Shown here piece by piece: positions 33,431 to 52,300 of a DNA stretch of 64,000 bases. Below the pieces are notes generated by a model. It was not told the origin of the DNA. It saw only the letters and a list, made by a program, of their open reading frames with translations, and did not search any database. Each line of letters starts with the position of its first letter. The stretch's first letter is position 1. The DNA comes from Ceratopteris richardii (lineage: Eukaryota; Streptophyta; Polypodiopsida; Polypodiales; Pteridaceae). The stretch lies in NCBI GenBank assembly GCA_020310875.1, contig MU260053.1, positions 257,501-321,500 of the forward strand, written 5' to 3'. Made by a program: the position numbers and the translations under genes.

Positions 33431-34599
33431 AGTGCTTTTAAGAGCCTTCTGTACTATATTCACCCAATATATGTCGTCAAATCCTAGATCTTGGAGAATT
33501 CTTGTACCCTCTCGGGATCAAATTCAATTTGATTTTGTTTCATTCGAATCCAGTTGGTGGCCCTTTTTATAAGAACGTTCTATTATTTATCAACTTTGCA
33601 AAAAAATTATGCATGTTTAAATATTGAGGTTTATTTAAAACCATTTATATAGTGCAGTGACTTTAGCTTGACAAAAGTCAAAGCTTTAATACAAAGAATT
33701 TTTCATCGTAACCATATTCTTTTATAGGCCATCTGTATTCTTTTTCTTTTTGTTTCTTGTGTGTACATATTGTGGAACTGTGGCCTTGAGGGGCATATAC
33801 TAGTTTTCTTGATTACAACTTAAGAAAGACAAACAAAATCCTCTGTTTCCTCTGTTTTCCAATTCAGGTTGCCTAGATAGACACAGCTTTTTTGCAACCT
33901 TTCTAACTACAGGATAAAAGGACACCCTGCAATTTTTGCCACATCTCTACAGAGACTTGTACCATACTTTCTAAACTTCTGGATATATTTTTTATGGTGC
34001 ATGGATGCCGGTGGTCTTGTTCTACTTCCTCACTTGTTGGCTTCTCCACAGTTAGTGTAAATGACAATAATTTTGTGCATGGAAGAAGATGAAGGATGAT
34101 TATAACATTTTATCATGTTCTAGATCTGTTTTTATAAATATGGGAGGTTTCCCCAAAGTGCTGTTAGGAATGTTTGTCATAATGTTGTCCTACATGTCTA
34201 ATAGGTTCTGTAACATTTGAGAAGCTAAGACAAGGTTATTGGAGAGGTCTGGATTTTTGATGCGTGTGGGGCTCATGCACATTGAATCTGGTGATCAGAA
34301 TCTGGGACACGGTAGGTTTACATTGTCACCAGAATATGTGACACATGCATATCTTATAAATTTATGAATGCATATATACATGTTTGAGTTCATAAGTACA
34401 TACATTCATATATGCACACATATATGTGCATGTATTTGCATGCATTCATTCATTCATACATACATACATGCATGCATGCAGACATGCATACATTCATAAT
34501 ATATATACACATCCGTTATGGTTAATATTCTTTACATATGTAAAGAAGTCATGCTTTCTTTTCAGTGAGTAGGGCACTCCCAAATTACAAATGAGGCAC
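33431..34599. other. CDT1 3' flank, no further gene
   Basis: AT-rich sequence without a recognised coding region. Between about 34,370 and 34,510 it contains irregular CATA/CATG tetranucleotide runs (CATACATACATGCATGCATG). Confidence 0.5.
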
Positions 34600-35150
34600 A
34601 AGGCAAAGCTGCTAATTCAGTCCCTAGGTTGCTCATATATTTTGCTTATTGAATGCAGAAATCTTTGCATACCTAGGTTGCTCATATATTTTGCTTATTG
34701 AAAGCAGAAGCTAGATAAGAAATGACTAGTATAAGTCACCCTTACTATTGTATTGGACAACAGAACTGGTGCTCTCTGTCCCTTGCAGATTGCTTTTGCC
34801 ATCAAATTTCCGTATTGTCATAGTCCCTCACCTATTAGTAGTGCTAACCAACCTCTATTGGTTCCAACATCAACTTTGAAGAATACTACATTCTCTGTGT
34901 AGGCTTCCGTATGGTCACACAAGGCAAAGTTGCTAACTCAGTCCCTCGTCAAGGTCAAGGTTGCTCAGTCTTTTGCTGAATGCTATTGCTATGGACCTTC
35001 TATATTTTGCTTATTGAATTCAGAAGCTAGATAAGAAATGACCATCATGGCCTCCATATATGACGAGTCAACATTACTATTATATTGGATAACAGGACTG
35101 GTGCTGTCTGTCCCTTGCAGATTGCTTTTGCCTTCCACTTTCCATATTGT
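34600..35150. repeat. Degenerate head of the 3-kb repeat array
   Basis: Two diverged ~320-bp copies: AGCTAGATAAGAAATGAC...ATTGGA-AACAG-ACTGGTGCT...CCCTTGCAGATTGCTTTTGCC near 34,705-34,800 and again near 35,025-35,130. A partial copy of the next tier's unit sits at 34,819-34,920. Not coding. Confidence 0.7.
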
Positions 35151-35848
35151 CATAGTCCCTCACCTATTAGTAGTGTGCTATCCAATCTCTATCGGTTCTG
35201 TATTGGACATTACAACATCAACTTTGAAGAATACTAAAATCTTTGTGTAGGCTTCCGCATGATCACACAGTCCCTCACCTCTTCTTACTTGTGCTATCCA
35301 CCCTTTACTCATTACTGGATGCGAAAGGTAGAAGGAGGCAATCGCCACCTCTGTGTTGGACAGTGTTGCACAGCAGATGTGTCTCATAGTCCCTCACCTA
35401 TTAGGAGTGCTATCCAATCTCTATCGGTTCTGTATTGAACAATACAACATCAACTTAGAAGAATAGTAAAATCTTTGTGTAGGCTTCCGCATGGTCACAC
35501 AGTCCCTCACCTCTTCTTACTTGTGCTATCCACCCTTTACTCATTACTGGATGCAAAAGGTAGAAGGAGGCAATCGCCACCTCTGTGTTGGAGAGTGTTG
35601 CACAGCAGATGTGTCTTATAGTCCCTCACCTATTAGGAGTGCTATCCAATCTCTATTGGTTCTGTATCGGACAATACAACATCAACTTTGAAGAATAGTA
35701 AAATCTTTGTGTAGGCTTCCGCATGGTCACACAGTCCCTCACCTCTTCTTACTTGTGCTATCCACCCTTTACTCATTACTGGATGCAAAAGGTAGAAGGA
35801 GGCAATCGCCACCTCTGTGTTGGACAGTGTTGCACAGCAGATGTGTCT
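35151..35848. repeat. Tier I: 232-234-bp tandem repeat, three copies
   Basis: Copies at 35,151-35,384, 35,385-35,616 and 35,617-35,848. Each starts with a CATAGTCCCTCACCTATTAG-type phrase and ends CACAGCAGATGTGTCT. Identity between copies is very high by eye, pointing to recent amplification or homogenisation. Confidence 0.92.
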
Positions 35849-36839
35849 CAGCAGGAAATTGAAGAATGCTAAGCTATGTGATGTTCGTCTGGAAGCTTGC
35901 TCTCAACCCCTGCAGGCAGAGTGTTTCGGGTACTTGTCACTACTCCTTGCCATGCGGCAAATTTGGTCACCCAGGTAGGATGGTGGCCCAGCAAATTTGA
36001 TCACCCAGATAGGATGGTGGCCCAGCAAGTTTGGTAGCCCTAGCATGCTCTTCCGCTCAGGGGAATGCCAAATCACATGGACAAGGCCTTGGACTAGTGG
36101 CCTAACCTTGGGGAAGTCAGCAAGGGAAAGAATGGAAAAGATGGGACACCTCTGTATTGGACAGTGTAGCACAGCAGATGTGTCTCAGCAGGAAATTGAA
36201 GAATGCTCAGCTATGCCACCCAGGTAGGATGGTGGCCCAGCAAATTTGATCACCCAGATAGGATGGTGGCCCAGCAAGTTTGGTAGCCCTAGCATGCTCT
36301 TCCGCTCAGGGGAATGCCAAATCACATGGACAAGGCCTTGGACTAGTGGCCTAACCTTGGGGAAGTCAGCAATGGGGGTAAAGGAAGGGAAAGAATGGAA
36401 AAGATGGGACACCTCTGTATTGGACAGTGTAGCACAGCAGATGTGTCTCAGCAGGAAATTGAAGAATGCTTAGCTATGTGATGGTTGCCTGGAAGCTTGC
36501 TCTCAACCCTTGCCATGCAGCAAGCTTGGCCACCCAGGTAGGATGTGGAGGCCCAGCAAGTTTGATGGCCCAGGTAGGATGGTGGCCCAGCAAGTTTGGT
36601 AGCCCTAGCGCGCTCAGGTAGGATGGTGGCCCAGAAAGTTTGATCGCCCAGGTAGGATGGTGGCCTTAGCATGCTCAGGTAGGATGGTGGCCCAGCAAGT
36701 TTGGATGCCCTAGCACGCTCAGGCGGTCGCTCAGGGGCATCGGGAATGCCAAATCACATGGACAAGGCCTTGGACAAGTGGCCTAGCCTAGCTTGGGGAA
36801 GTCAGCAATAGAAGAAAAAAAGAGGAAGAAGTGTGAAGT
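35849..36839. repeat. Tier II: 263-340-bp units with nested ~33-bp minisatellite
   Basis: Units start CAGCAGGAAATTGAAGAATG at 35,849, 36,186 and 36,449, and share CACATGGACAAGGCCTTGGA. Inside each, GGTAGGATGGTGGCCCAGCA-GTTTG repeats as a ~33-bp sub-unit, up to five times in the third unit. The end of tier I units (GTGTTGGACAGTGTTGCACA-like) recurs at tier II unit ends, so the tiers share ancestry. Confidence 0.88.
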
Positions 36840-37640
36840 GGGTCATCCCAAGATAAGATGGTGGCCCAGCAAGTTTGGTCACCCCGGTAGGATGGTGGCC
36901 CAACAAGTTTGGTTGCCTTGGCATGGTGAGGTGATCATCCAAGGGAATGAATGTTTAATCACATGGACAAGGCCTTGGACAAGTGGTGCCTTGGGGAAGT
37001 CAGCAATAGAGGTAATAGACGAGGAAGAATGGTAAAGATGGGATGACTTTAGGTTCAAGAAGGTGGTTGCCTAGGTGCATGAAGGTGGTCACTCTTGATG
37101 GGTGGTCTCCCTCGGGGTAGTGCCAAGTGTGTTGCCCCGAGATGCGAAATGGGTCATCCCAAGGTACTATGGTGGCCTGGAAGTTTGGTCACCCTAGTAG
37201 GATGGTGGCCCAACAAGTTTGGTTGCCTTGGCATGGTGAGGTGGTCATCCAATGGAATGCTTAATCACATGGACAAGGTGTTGGACAAGTGGTGCCTTGG
37301 AGAAGTCAGCAATAGAGGTAATAGAAGAAGGAAGAATGGTAAAGATGGGATGACTTCAGGTTCAAGAAGATGGTTGCCCAGGTGCATGAATTTATGGTGG
37401 TCGCTCTTGATTGGTGGTCTCCCTCGGGGTAGTGTCAAGTGTGTTGCCCCGAGGTGCGAAGGGGGTCATCCCAAGGTATATGGTGGCCCAGCAAGTTTGG
37501 TCAACCCGGTAGGATGGTGGCGCAACAAGTTTTGGTTGCCTTGGCATGGTGAGGTGGTCGTCCAAGGGAATGAAAGCTTACTATTTTTGAGGTTGAGTTG
37601 ACTACCCAAGTGTGTTGGGATAGTCTTTTGGACCACTCTT
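36840..37640. repeat. Tier III: 311-312-bp tandem repeat, 2.6 copies
   Basis: Units begin GGGTCATCCCAAG at 36,840, 37,151 and 37,463. They contain the same GGTAGGATGGTGGCCCA sub-unit as tier II and add GGTTGCCTTGGCATGGTGAG. The third unit is cut off near the start of copia family F. Open frames across it (WWPSKFG..., TWTRPWTSG) simply translate the repeat. Confidence 0.88.
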
Positions 37641-43180
<5,540 letters not shown>

Positions 43181-43979
43181 AAACAAATAGAAATTCTAAA
43201 GAATCTATACCAACTTGAATCACTGAAAATAATCAAGTATACACTGAGAAATAGGTCAAAGAAGCTCATTGTTTTGAGTAATACATGACAGAGTAGAAGA
43301 AATGAGATATGAGAAAACTATATGTATTAATGCACATAAATTACATTGACATTGGCAATAAATGATTGCAAAATGTGAGGGAAATGATAGAGCTATAGTG
43401 TGAGCTCAATACCCATATGAAATCCCTCTCAATGTCTCTTCAAATTGGGCTCTTCTCTAGTATATCTATGCGACTAGATAGTCCTCTTTTTATAGATTTT
43501 TGCTGGAGCCAAGATTCAAATTTGAATTTGAATCTTTACCTAAAAGTGTCCCAAAGTTTTAGGACTGGATTATCACCAAATAATTTGTGGAAATATTCTC
43601 CTTAGAACTCGTAATTGTAGGTCTTTCCTCGTCTACACATTTACAAGGAGTAAAAATTAATCTTTTACAAAAGATCATTCATGCTAATACATGAATGCAC
43701 ATATGATCTTAAGGATAAGTGGTCAAGCACTTAGGCTTGGAGTAATCGCACCAACAGGAAAAGCTACCCATCGGGCCAATAAGGGCAAGTGCACCTAGTG
43801 GACCAACTTAGGCTACTACACCCAACAATTCAAGTTGGGTGACTCCTCCCAAGGCTAATTGGGTAACTTCTCCCTAGTGGCCCAATTGGTCAAATTGGGC
43901 ACCTACTTTTGGATGAATTACCTCATGTTGGGCAAGTAGGCCAACCACCTCCTTTTGTGCAAAATTTCTACACACTCCT
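43181..43979. other. Unassigned, possibly decayed LTR sequence
   Basis: No gene recognised. Near 43,756 the minus strand reads TGTTGGTGCGATTACTCCAA, similar to the start of the family C LTR at 54,045, so part of this may be a decayed minus-strand LTR. From 43,760 to 43,980 the phrases AATTGGG and AAGTTGGG recur. Confidence 0.3.
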
Positions 43980-44300
43980 AAGGAGGTGCAAAGTTTTTTA
44001 TGCCATGTAGAATATCATAGAAGTTCATATGGATGTATTTGAAGATAGCCAAACCATTGTCAAGGCTCACAAGCAAGAAGGTACCATTCTCTTGGATCCC
44101 CAAAGTAGAGAAGGCATTCAATGAGCTAAAGCTAAGGTTATTTATTGATCCACTATTAATTGTTCTCTCGAAAGCACACATATAGATACTCGAACTCCAT
44201 GAGCCCATTGATATCAAACTTTTTCATATTGCTTCTCCCTTCAATGGCTATGAAGGAAGAGTACAATTCCTCACTATAGAATAATTGAACAAAAAAAAAG
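43980..44300 (+). mobile_element. Ty3/gypsy RT/RNase H fragment, + strand
   Basis: The + strand reads KIAKPLSRLTSKKVPFSWIP followed by KAFNELKLRLFIDP. This is the linker between RT and RNase H typical of gypsy elements. Only about 300 bp survive. Confidence 0.65.
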
Positions 44301-44903
44301 AAGTTACTTTTTAAAGCTATTTTTTTAATCATAAAGGAAAATCTGTATAAGTATTGCCTAGATGGTATTCTACACATATGTGTGTATCCATAAGAAGTAA
44401 ATCTCTTACTTGAATCATTGCATGGCAATGAACACCTCATGGGAGAGGAGTTGGTCCACAAAATTCTACATGTTTTTGGTGGCCTAATCTCTACAAGGAT
44501 GCAACCAAGTATGCCAAAGAATGTCAAAGGAGTGTTCCACAAGGAAAAATTTTCAACCCTTCGTAATCACGATTGAATGGAAGTCTTTGTTGGAAGTGAG
44601 ATAGGCCCAAAATGATAATCGCATGTATTTCCAAGTTCTTTCTAACACTTCAAATCTTAGCACATACAAACCTTGGCTAAATAATGAGATGAGTAGAGAA
44701 CAGAATAGAGATGAAAAGATGTAAACGAGTAGCAACTGAATGCTTACTACTCACTAAAATATTGCATGATGGAAATATGCAATTAAAATAATGATAAAAT
44801 CTAAATTTTGGCTAAAAGAAAAGGGTTCTAGGTACAAAATGTAGAGAAAAAATCCTAAGAGTGTGTGTGTGTAAGAGAATATGTGCAAGTTTTAAGTGAT
44901 GGG
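44301..44903. other. Unassigned; right part resembles the family B LTR
   Basis: Positions 44,587-44,890 begin TGTTGGAAGTGAGATAGG and share GAATGCTTACT-ACTCACTAAAA with the LTR at 55,337-56,359. This suggests a diverged LTR remnant cut off by the next LTR. The rest is not recognised. Confidence 0.3.
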
Positions 44904-45133
44904 TGTTGAGAAGTCCATGCTCTACCCTTTGCATTTGCATGCATCCACTTTATCCCACATGCAAGGAGCTTCTCACAAGTTGTCATGCACTCTCATGCAA
45001 GTTCCATTTATCCCACATAGGATGTACTTCGCCCTCTAGTCCATATAAGGAGGGTCTCACTTCACCTCTTCTCGTTCTTGATGCACCATAGTTTTCTATT
45101 CATGTGATTAGTTGTAGATCATGTTTCTCAACA
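44904..45133 (+). mobile_element. LTR related to the gene-fragment-carrying element, with primer site
   Basis: 230 bp, starting TGTTGAGAAGTCCATGCTCT and ending CTCAACA, followed directly by TGGTATCAGAGCATAGG, the same 17 bases as at 22,390. It shares TATCCCACATGCAAGG with that LTR but is shorter and diverged, so it is a related family or subfamily. Only about 150 bp of leader follow before family A sequence begins near 45,290. No partner LTR found. Confidence 0.8.
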
Positions 45134-45289
45134 TGGTATCAGAGCATAGGTGGGTTTTATTTTTGTTCAATGTCTTAGTCATTTTTATTATCACCCTAGA
45201 TTGGTCTTCCTACAACAAAACAAAAACTAAATCTTCAAATGTTAAGGAACTTGGATTGTCATTCATCATCAAACAAAGAGTAGAAGCAA

Positions 45290-46460
45290 AACTCTGATAT
45301 GAGTCAGGAAGACCTTAAGAATTGTCTGCACAAGTGAACTGTCAGGAAGGACGTTATCTGCAGAAATCAAATATTCCTTCAAATCCTTGACCTTTGTCAG
45401 AAAACTATCCATAAAATCTTCTTCATTCATGTGCTCACTCTCCAAATGTTTTCAGAGGTAACCAACAAGAGAATCATTCCTAGCTTGGTACAATGTGGTA
45501 AGTGTATCCCAAGCATCCTTAGATGTTCTACAAGAGCGAATGTGAGGAATAATGGCACATTTGATACACAAAGCTATCAATGCATATGCCTGGGCATCTC
45601 TGCCATCCCAACAAATTTGCTCTACAGTAGGTGCAACAAAAACCGCAACACGAACATGAATCTATAGAATTTCACCATCTTCGACTCCATCTGCATCAGC
45701 TTCAGTACCTGTATTCGCAAGTGTAACAAGATGTCTTTCAACACCCTGCACAATATTCCATAGTCCTTTTGCGATCAATACATGATGCATCATATAAGCC
45801 CACAATGGATACTTGGTACCATCCAACTTATCCTCAACAACCAACATATGGAATACATCACTACTTTCAGCCATGGCCACTAAATAAAATACCTTGATGC
45901 AGAAAAATGAATGTATCTAAAAAAGTTGAACATAACTACCCAAACACGTTCTGCTAGACCTGTAGCAGACTTCGAGATGCTTATACTGGCGAACTGAAAC
46001 CTGTATATATCTTTGGCACAAAAAGATGAAATAGCCTGCATAAGCACTGCGATAGTGCATTTCGAAGCCGAAACAAGCTCAGATTGCAATTTAGGCACCA
46101 CATACCGAAGTTGTTTTGATCTCAAAAACATGCTGAGTATGCTCACCAAATTTCGTGTGATTCTGAGACTGCAACTAGAGAGGTGTCGATGATGCCCTAG
46201 ATGAAGCGGCGACCTGCTCTGATACCAATGTTTGGAGTTAGACGTCTGCGGAAGCACGCAAACATCACAAGGAAGAAGAAGAAGCTTGGAGCACAACACA
46301 CAATACAGAATGCATTACCACTAGAATGTACAAAGATAAGTAGCCCATTAGGGCAATAGGTGTATATACAATATGGGGAGAAAAAACCTCCTAAAGAGGG
46401 AAAATAGTGCCCTGATGGTCCTAGAGTGTTCACACACATCACTACCTAAATATACCAACA
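45290..46460 (-). mobile_element. Copia family A fragment: gag, primer site and complete LTR, minus strand
   Basis: Minus-strand gag occupies about 45,880-45,290 (MAMAESSDVFHMLVVEDKLD at its start). The primer-site complement is at 46,216-46,227 and a 232-bp LTR at 46,229-46,460 ends TACCAACA on the + strand. This is the most complete family A LTR in the window and served as reference for the fragments at 10,485, 15,162, 19,735 and 25,768. Broken; everything after gag is missing. Confidence 0.8.
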
Positions 46461-47967
46461 CAAAATTTAGATCTCTTGAAACAATCACCTTATTGGAATG
46501 AGGATTATAACATCTATATACTCTTTAAGTATCTAGATACCCAATAAATATTCACTTTTCTGATTTCACATCAAGTTTTGATCTCGCTTCACTAAGTACA
46601 TGCACATAGCATATGCAACCAAATACTTTCAAATGATTTACATGGTTTCCTTCCATGTCATACCTTATATAGTGTAAAATGATGAAGTCGAGCAATAGGG
46701 ACTCTATTCATAATGTACACACGTGCTAATAGCTTCAACCCAAAAAAAAATTAGGAAAACACATATCATTTAGCATGCTTCTAGATGCTTTTACTATGAT
46801 TCTATTTCTTCTTTCTTTACCTCCATTTTGTTGTGGAGTATAACTACATGTAACTTCTCTTTTGATACCTTCATCATACAAAAAAAACATTAAAATCTTG
46901 GGACAAATATTCTCCCCCTCCATTGGATCTTAGCTTCTTAACATACCTTCTTGTTTGGTTCTAGACAAATGTTTTGAACTTCTTGAAACAATCAAAGACT
47001 TAACTCTTATGTTTAATGAAATACACAAATGTCATTCTACTATGACCATCAATGAATGATACATAGTACTTATTACCACCCAAGGATGCCTCTTTAATAG
47101 GACCCCACACATCCGTGTGTATAAGATCTAGCAAACCATCACTTACATAGCTCGGATGCTTGAAAGGTTGTCTACATTGCTTGCCCATTTGACATGCTTC
47201 ACAAAGATGTACCATATTTTGCTTGGTAAGATCAGGTTATCCTTTAACAATCCTCTTCTTTGATAGCTCCTCTAACCTGTGTACATTCATGTGGCCGATC
47301 CTTTTGTGCCATAGATCAAGCTCTGCTATTCTATGCATACCATAAGAGTAATAGGTTGTATGATTTCGGTCTACCTTGAATGTAAACAATCTACCTTGTT
47401 TTCGACATCTACAAATTAATCTCCTTTGCTTTGGATCCTCAATGAAGGAAACTACATGATTAAATCTTATTTGCAAACTTTTTATACCATTTGAAAAACC
47501 AACATCAAATTCTAAGTGATCATTGGTAACATTACATCCTTCAAGCAATTTTTCTTGCACTTATTCTACATGACAACATCTCCAACTTGCATAATCTTAT
47601 GTGTTGTATTGTCCCCTATTTCAACATGACCTTAACATGATGGATTATGCATATTTGAAAACCATGAAGCATCATGAGACATATGCTTAGAGAAACCACT
47701 ATCTACATACCATACATTGCTATTGCAATTCATCTTAATTTCTAAATTCATTATGAGAAGAGAATCATAATCATCACTTTTACCTTTAACTTCATTACTT
47801 CCTTGTTGTTTACCTCTTCTTGAGTAACCTCCTCTTTGACTACCACCTTCATTATTGTCATTTTGATAGCAATTTTTGGCATAGTGTCCATACCTTCCAC
47901 ATATGTAGCAATTGTTGTTATCTTCACTCCTTTGATTTGGATTGTAGTTGTAGTAAGCTCTTGTACA
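46461..47967 (-). mobile_element. Ty1/copia family D fragment, minus strand, broken
   Basis: On the minus strand: a zinc knuckle near 47,915-47,870 (CYICG-YGHYAKNC-like). The pre-integrase domain lies at 47,560-47,240 (HRIAELDLWHKRIGHMN) and integrase at 47,215-46,735 (CEACQMGKQ, LIHTDVWGPI, YTPQQNGGKERRN). RT and LTRs are absent. It is distinct in sequence from families A, B and E. Several breaks. Confidence 0.78.
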
Positions 47968-49345
47968 TGTTACACTTATGTGTTCCTCTAGTAGCTTTGA
48001 TGTAAACCTTTTCCCTATACATGGGCACTTTTTACTCTAGTGCTGGCTAGAGGTTTTTTCCCCATGTTACCACATACATGATTCGGGTGGTACTTTGTAC
48101 TTAGGGATATTATTCAGCTCAAACTTCAGTTCAATTCATCGTCAATAGAGAGAGCTATTCCAACCATCCATCTTCTCCATGTGTCTTGCTATGTTTTTGC
48201 TCCTTGTGTGTGCTTCTCATGTGTCTCTTGCACTTTTACACACACCCAACAATGGTATCAGAGCAAGTTTAGCTCCTTCTCAAGTTTTGGTTTTTTGCGT
48301 CACGATGCGCGTGCACTTTTAATAGTGCAAATCGACTTCGGAGCATAGAACAGTGAATTTTAGTAGCCAAAAACCATTTCCATTAGTTGCATTAGGGTGT
48401 TACCTCCATTTCAAAGCCATTCGTGCAGTTAGAATTGCGATGAAAGTGACGGTTTGTGAGCTGAAATTTCAGCATTCATTTGAGCTTTTGTTCAAGTAAA
48501 GATATTGTCACATTCTTGTTCCTTGGTGAAATGGTGGGCAACAATGACTTGTTTGGCATGTGGGACCAACTATCCACTGTGGGACCAACTATCCAAGATA
48601 AGCTTGATGGGACCAACTATCCAATGTGGTCTTACATGATGAAGCATGTTCTTGTTGCAAAAAAACTTTGGGCCATAGTGGCAGATGTAGATCGAAGACC
48701 CACAGGTGCTTCTTCTTCACAGTCTACTGTCACATATGGAGTTTCTTCTTCAAATATAGTGGTTTCTCTTTCTCCACCTACATAGAAGCAACTTAGATGG
48801 GAGGGAAAAGATGCTCAAGCTCACACATTGATTGCGCTTTCTATGAAGCGTCATATAGTTCCACACATTCGGTCATGTTCTACATCGAGACAGACATGGG
48901 ACACTCTTGGTTCTTTGTATGTCGTGTGTAATGAAGCACATATTGCATACTTGAGGAAGCAACTTGAGGATGTATGTATGGCTGAAAATGAGTATGTGGA
49001 TGTGTATGTGACACATATCAAAGACTTGAAAGAGCAATTGGCAAACATAGATGAGATTATTCCAAATGCATCACTCATTTCTACATTGTTGAAAGGATTA
49101 CCAGAATCTTTTTAAAGCTTTGCTACTACACTCCGTTTGATTGCAAAAAGGGAATCCCAATATGTATGCATTTGATGAGGTTGTGTCTCTTCTTTTGCAA
49201 GAAGAGCAATCTAGAGTGAATAGGAGTCGTTTGATTGAGGGAACACAAGCACTTGCTATCTCACAAAAGTGGAAAAGCAAGTATGGTTCAACTTTGGAGA
49301 TACAAATTGAATGCCAAGATAGTAGCTCAAAACACCAAGATAAGT
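47968..49345 (+). mobile_element. Copia family E, left copy: LTR and gag, + strand
   Basis: A 284-bp LTR (47,968-48,251, TGTTACAC...CCAACA) is followed by the primer site at 48,253 and gag near 48,530-49,280 (DKLDGTNYPMWSYMMKHVLV). The copy ends inside gag, where it meets the right copy in opposite orientation. Gag is broken. Confidence 0.82.
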
Positions 49346-52300
49346 GACATCAAAACTATGCTGCAAACCCGCCATAAGAATGAACAAGTTTTGCATCACA
49401 TGACCCAATCAAGAGTATGTGATCAACATAAAGAACAAGCACTGTAAGATTAGCCCCATCTTTGCATATATAGAGTGTGCTTTCAATTGGACTTTATGTT
49501 AAGCCAAGAGCAATTGTCATACCATGCATGTGGAGCTCGCTTGAGACCATACAAGGCTTTATGCAAGCGACAAACCATATGCTCTTTCCCTTTCATGGAA
49601 AATCCAGGAGGTTGCTTCACCTAGACTTCTTCTTGCAAATCACCATTCAAAAAGTTGTTTTTATGTCCAAATGATGTACTTGCCAACCTCAATAGGCAGC
49701 CAATGCAACCATTGTACAAATGGTAGTCATGCATGAACTAGGTGCAAACGTTTCCTCATAGTCAATGCCATATTGTTGTGCATATCCTTTGGCAACCAAT
49801 CTAGCTTTGTAGCGATCAATGCTACCATCATACTTTCTCTTAATCTTGTAAACCCACTTTGTACCAATGGCATTTTTTCCTTTTGGCAATTCACATAACT
49901 CACAAGTACCATTCCTATCTATGGAATCCATTTCTGATTGCATATCACTCATCCATTGTGGATCGTCACATGCATCTTCAAAAGCAAGTGGCTCTTCATT
50001 AGATGCTATTTCAATAAGAGAATAATCCACAAAATTACTTGATGCATGGTGAGAGCTTGATCTTGTTCTACCAAGTAAAGGTGCACCCAATTCGCTATCC
50101 TACAAAGTTTGTTTCAACCACTTTGGCATACTTTGTGCACTCTTGATAGACATGTGTCCATTATGTAATACATCCTCAACATGTATATCATGCATGGGCT
50201 GAATTTCATGCTCATTTTCAGCCATATTTTGATGCAAATGTTTAGCCATATGTGGCTACAAATTTCCATAGTTCCCAAAATTTTTGGCTGAAAAACTTCA
50301 CCCATGTTTGGCTGGAAATTCTCTGCATTTTCAGCTCTATTTTGCTAGAACTTTTCAACCCTTTGAGCCTTAGTTGGCTGGTCTACACGGTCATAGTCAA
50401 TCACACCATTTTGGAATAAATGCATGAGTGTATCGAACACATCTTGTGAGCTAATTGTTGGCTGTTTTTTACATTCAAGTAGAGGGAAAACTGAATTTTC
50501 AAGAAATACCACATCTTAACTCATAATAATTTTGTCCTTCAATGGATGGTACAAATGATATCTGCAGCTATTCAACACATAGTTTTCACACATGACCGCT
50601 TCCATCCAAAACTTGTTAGGAAGTTGCTTTCCTTTAACTATACATCATGCCATTTCAAGTAGTGTTCTATTCTTTTGCTCGGCAACGCCATTTTGCTGAG
50701 GTGTATATGGCATCATATATTGGTGTGAAATACCCCTTTCATGAAGAAAAGCATTAAATTCATGTGACATGTATTCACCACCACGATCTGTGCGTAGAGT
50801 CAAAAGCTTTTGTGAAGAAAACTTTTCAGCCATAGCTAAAAATGCTTTGAAGCAAGAAAATACCTCATTCTTTGCTTTCATAGGATACACCCATGTATGG
50901 CAAGTAGCATCATCAATGAAGGTAACAAAATATACATGCTTCCCAAAAGATGGAGTCTTGATGGGACCACATACATCACTATGAACAAGCTGCAATTTTC
51001 TTGTAGTGTGTGTATGACTATCTTTTATGATGCATTTTTCCAAGAATGCAACCTTCACATGCATGCTTCTCAATGGACTCAAGTGTTGGCAAACGAATAA
51101 GCATGTCCTTCTTTTGCAATTAAAGTAAAGTATTGAAGTTCAAGTGACCAAAACAAGCATGCCAAAGCTCATTTCAATCATGGAAGAAGTATGAGCAACC
51201 AAGGCATTCAAGGCAGCCCTCTTGTATGTATCCATGCAATACAAACCATTACAAACTGTACCGGATATCATGATAATATCACCATTGTTGAAAGCATGAA
51301 CCATACACTTATCATCAACAAAGTGTACATGAAGTCTAGCTTTGGCAATTAACGGAACTGAAATTAAATTCTTCTTGATATTGGGCACATACAATGCATT
51401 TTTCAAAAGAATCAAACCTCCAGTTGTAGTTGTAAGCTCGATTTCTCTTACTCCGATAAGAGGCATTGTTTACACACACCACATGATCATTGCACTTAGC
51501 AAGCTTTCTACACTCATCTATAGGATGACTAGTCTACACTCATCAATAGTATGACCAGCCTTTTGGCAATATTTGCATCTCTTCTTCTTTTGCAAATCAG
51601 CATCATTAGAGGAATGAGTGGAAGAGGAAGCTTGAGGCTTTGGTTTTGATGAACCCAAAGCTGAAGCATACTTGCTTTTCCCCTTTTGTGAGATAGCAAG
51701 TGCTTGTGTTCCCTCAATCAAACCACTTCTATTAACTCTAGATTTCTCCTCTTGCAAAAGAAGAGACACAACCTCATCAAATTCATACATATTGGGATTC
51801 CCTTTTGCAACCAAACGGAGTGTAGTGGCAAAGCTTTGAAGGAATTCTAGTAATCCTTTTAACATTAGCATCCGGAATAAACTCATCTATGTTTGCCAAT
51901 TGCTCTTTCGAGTCCTTGATGCATGTCACATACACATCCACAGACTCATTTTCAGTCATACATACATCCTCAAGTTGCTTCCTCAAGTATGGAACACGTG
52001 CTTCATTACACACGGCATACAAAGAAGCAAGTGTCCCATGTCTATCTTGATTTAGAACATGATAGAATGTGTGGAACTATATGACGCTTGATAGAAAGTG
52101 CAATCAATGCATGAGCTTGAGCATCTTTTCCATCCCATCTAAGCTACTCTTGTGTAGGTGGAGAAGGAGTAGCCACAGTACTTGAAGAAGAAGCTCCATC
52201 TATGACAGTAAACTGTGAAGTAGAACTTGTGGGTCTTCGATCTACATCTGCCACTATGTTCCAAAGTTTTTTTGCAACAAGAACATGCTTCATCATGTAA

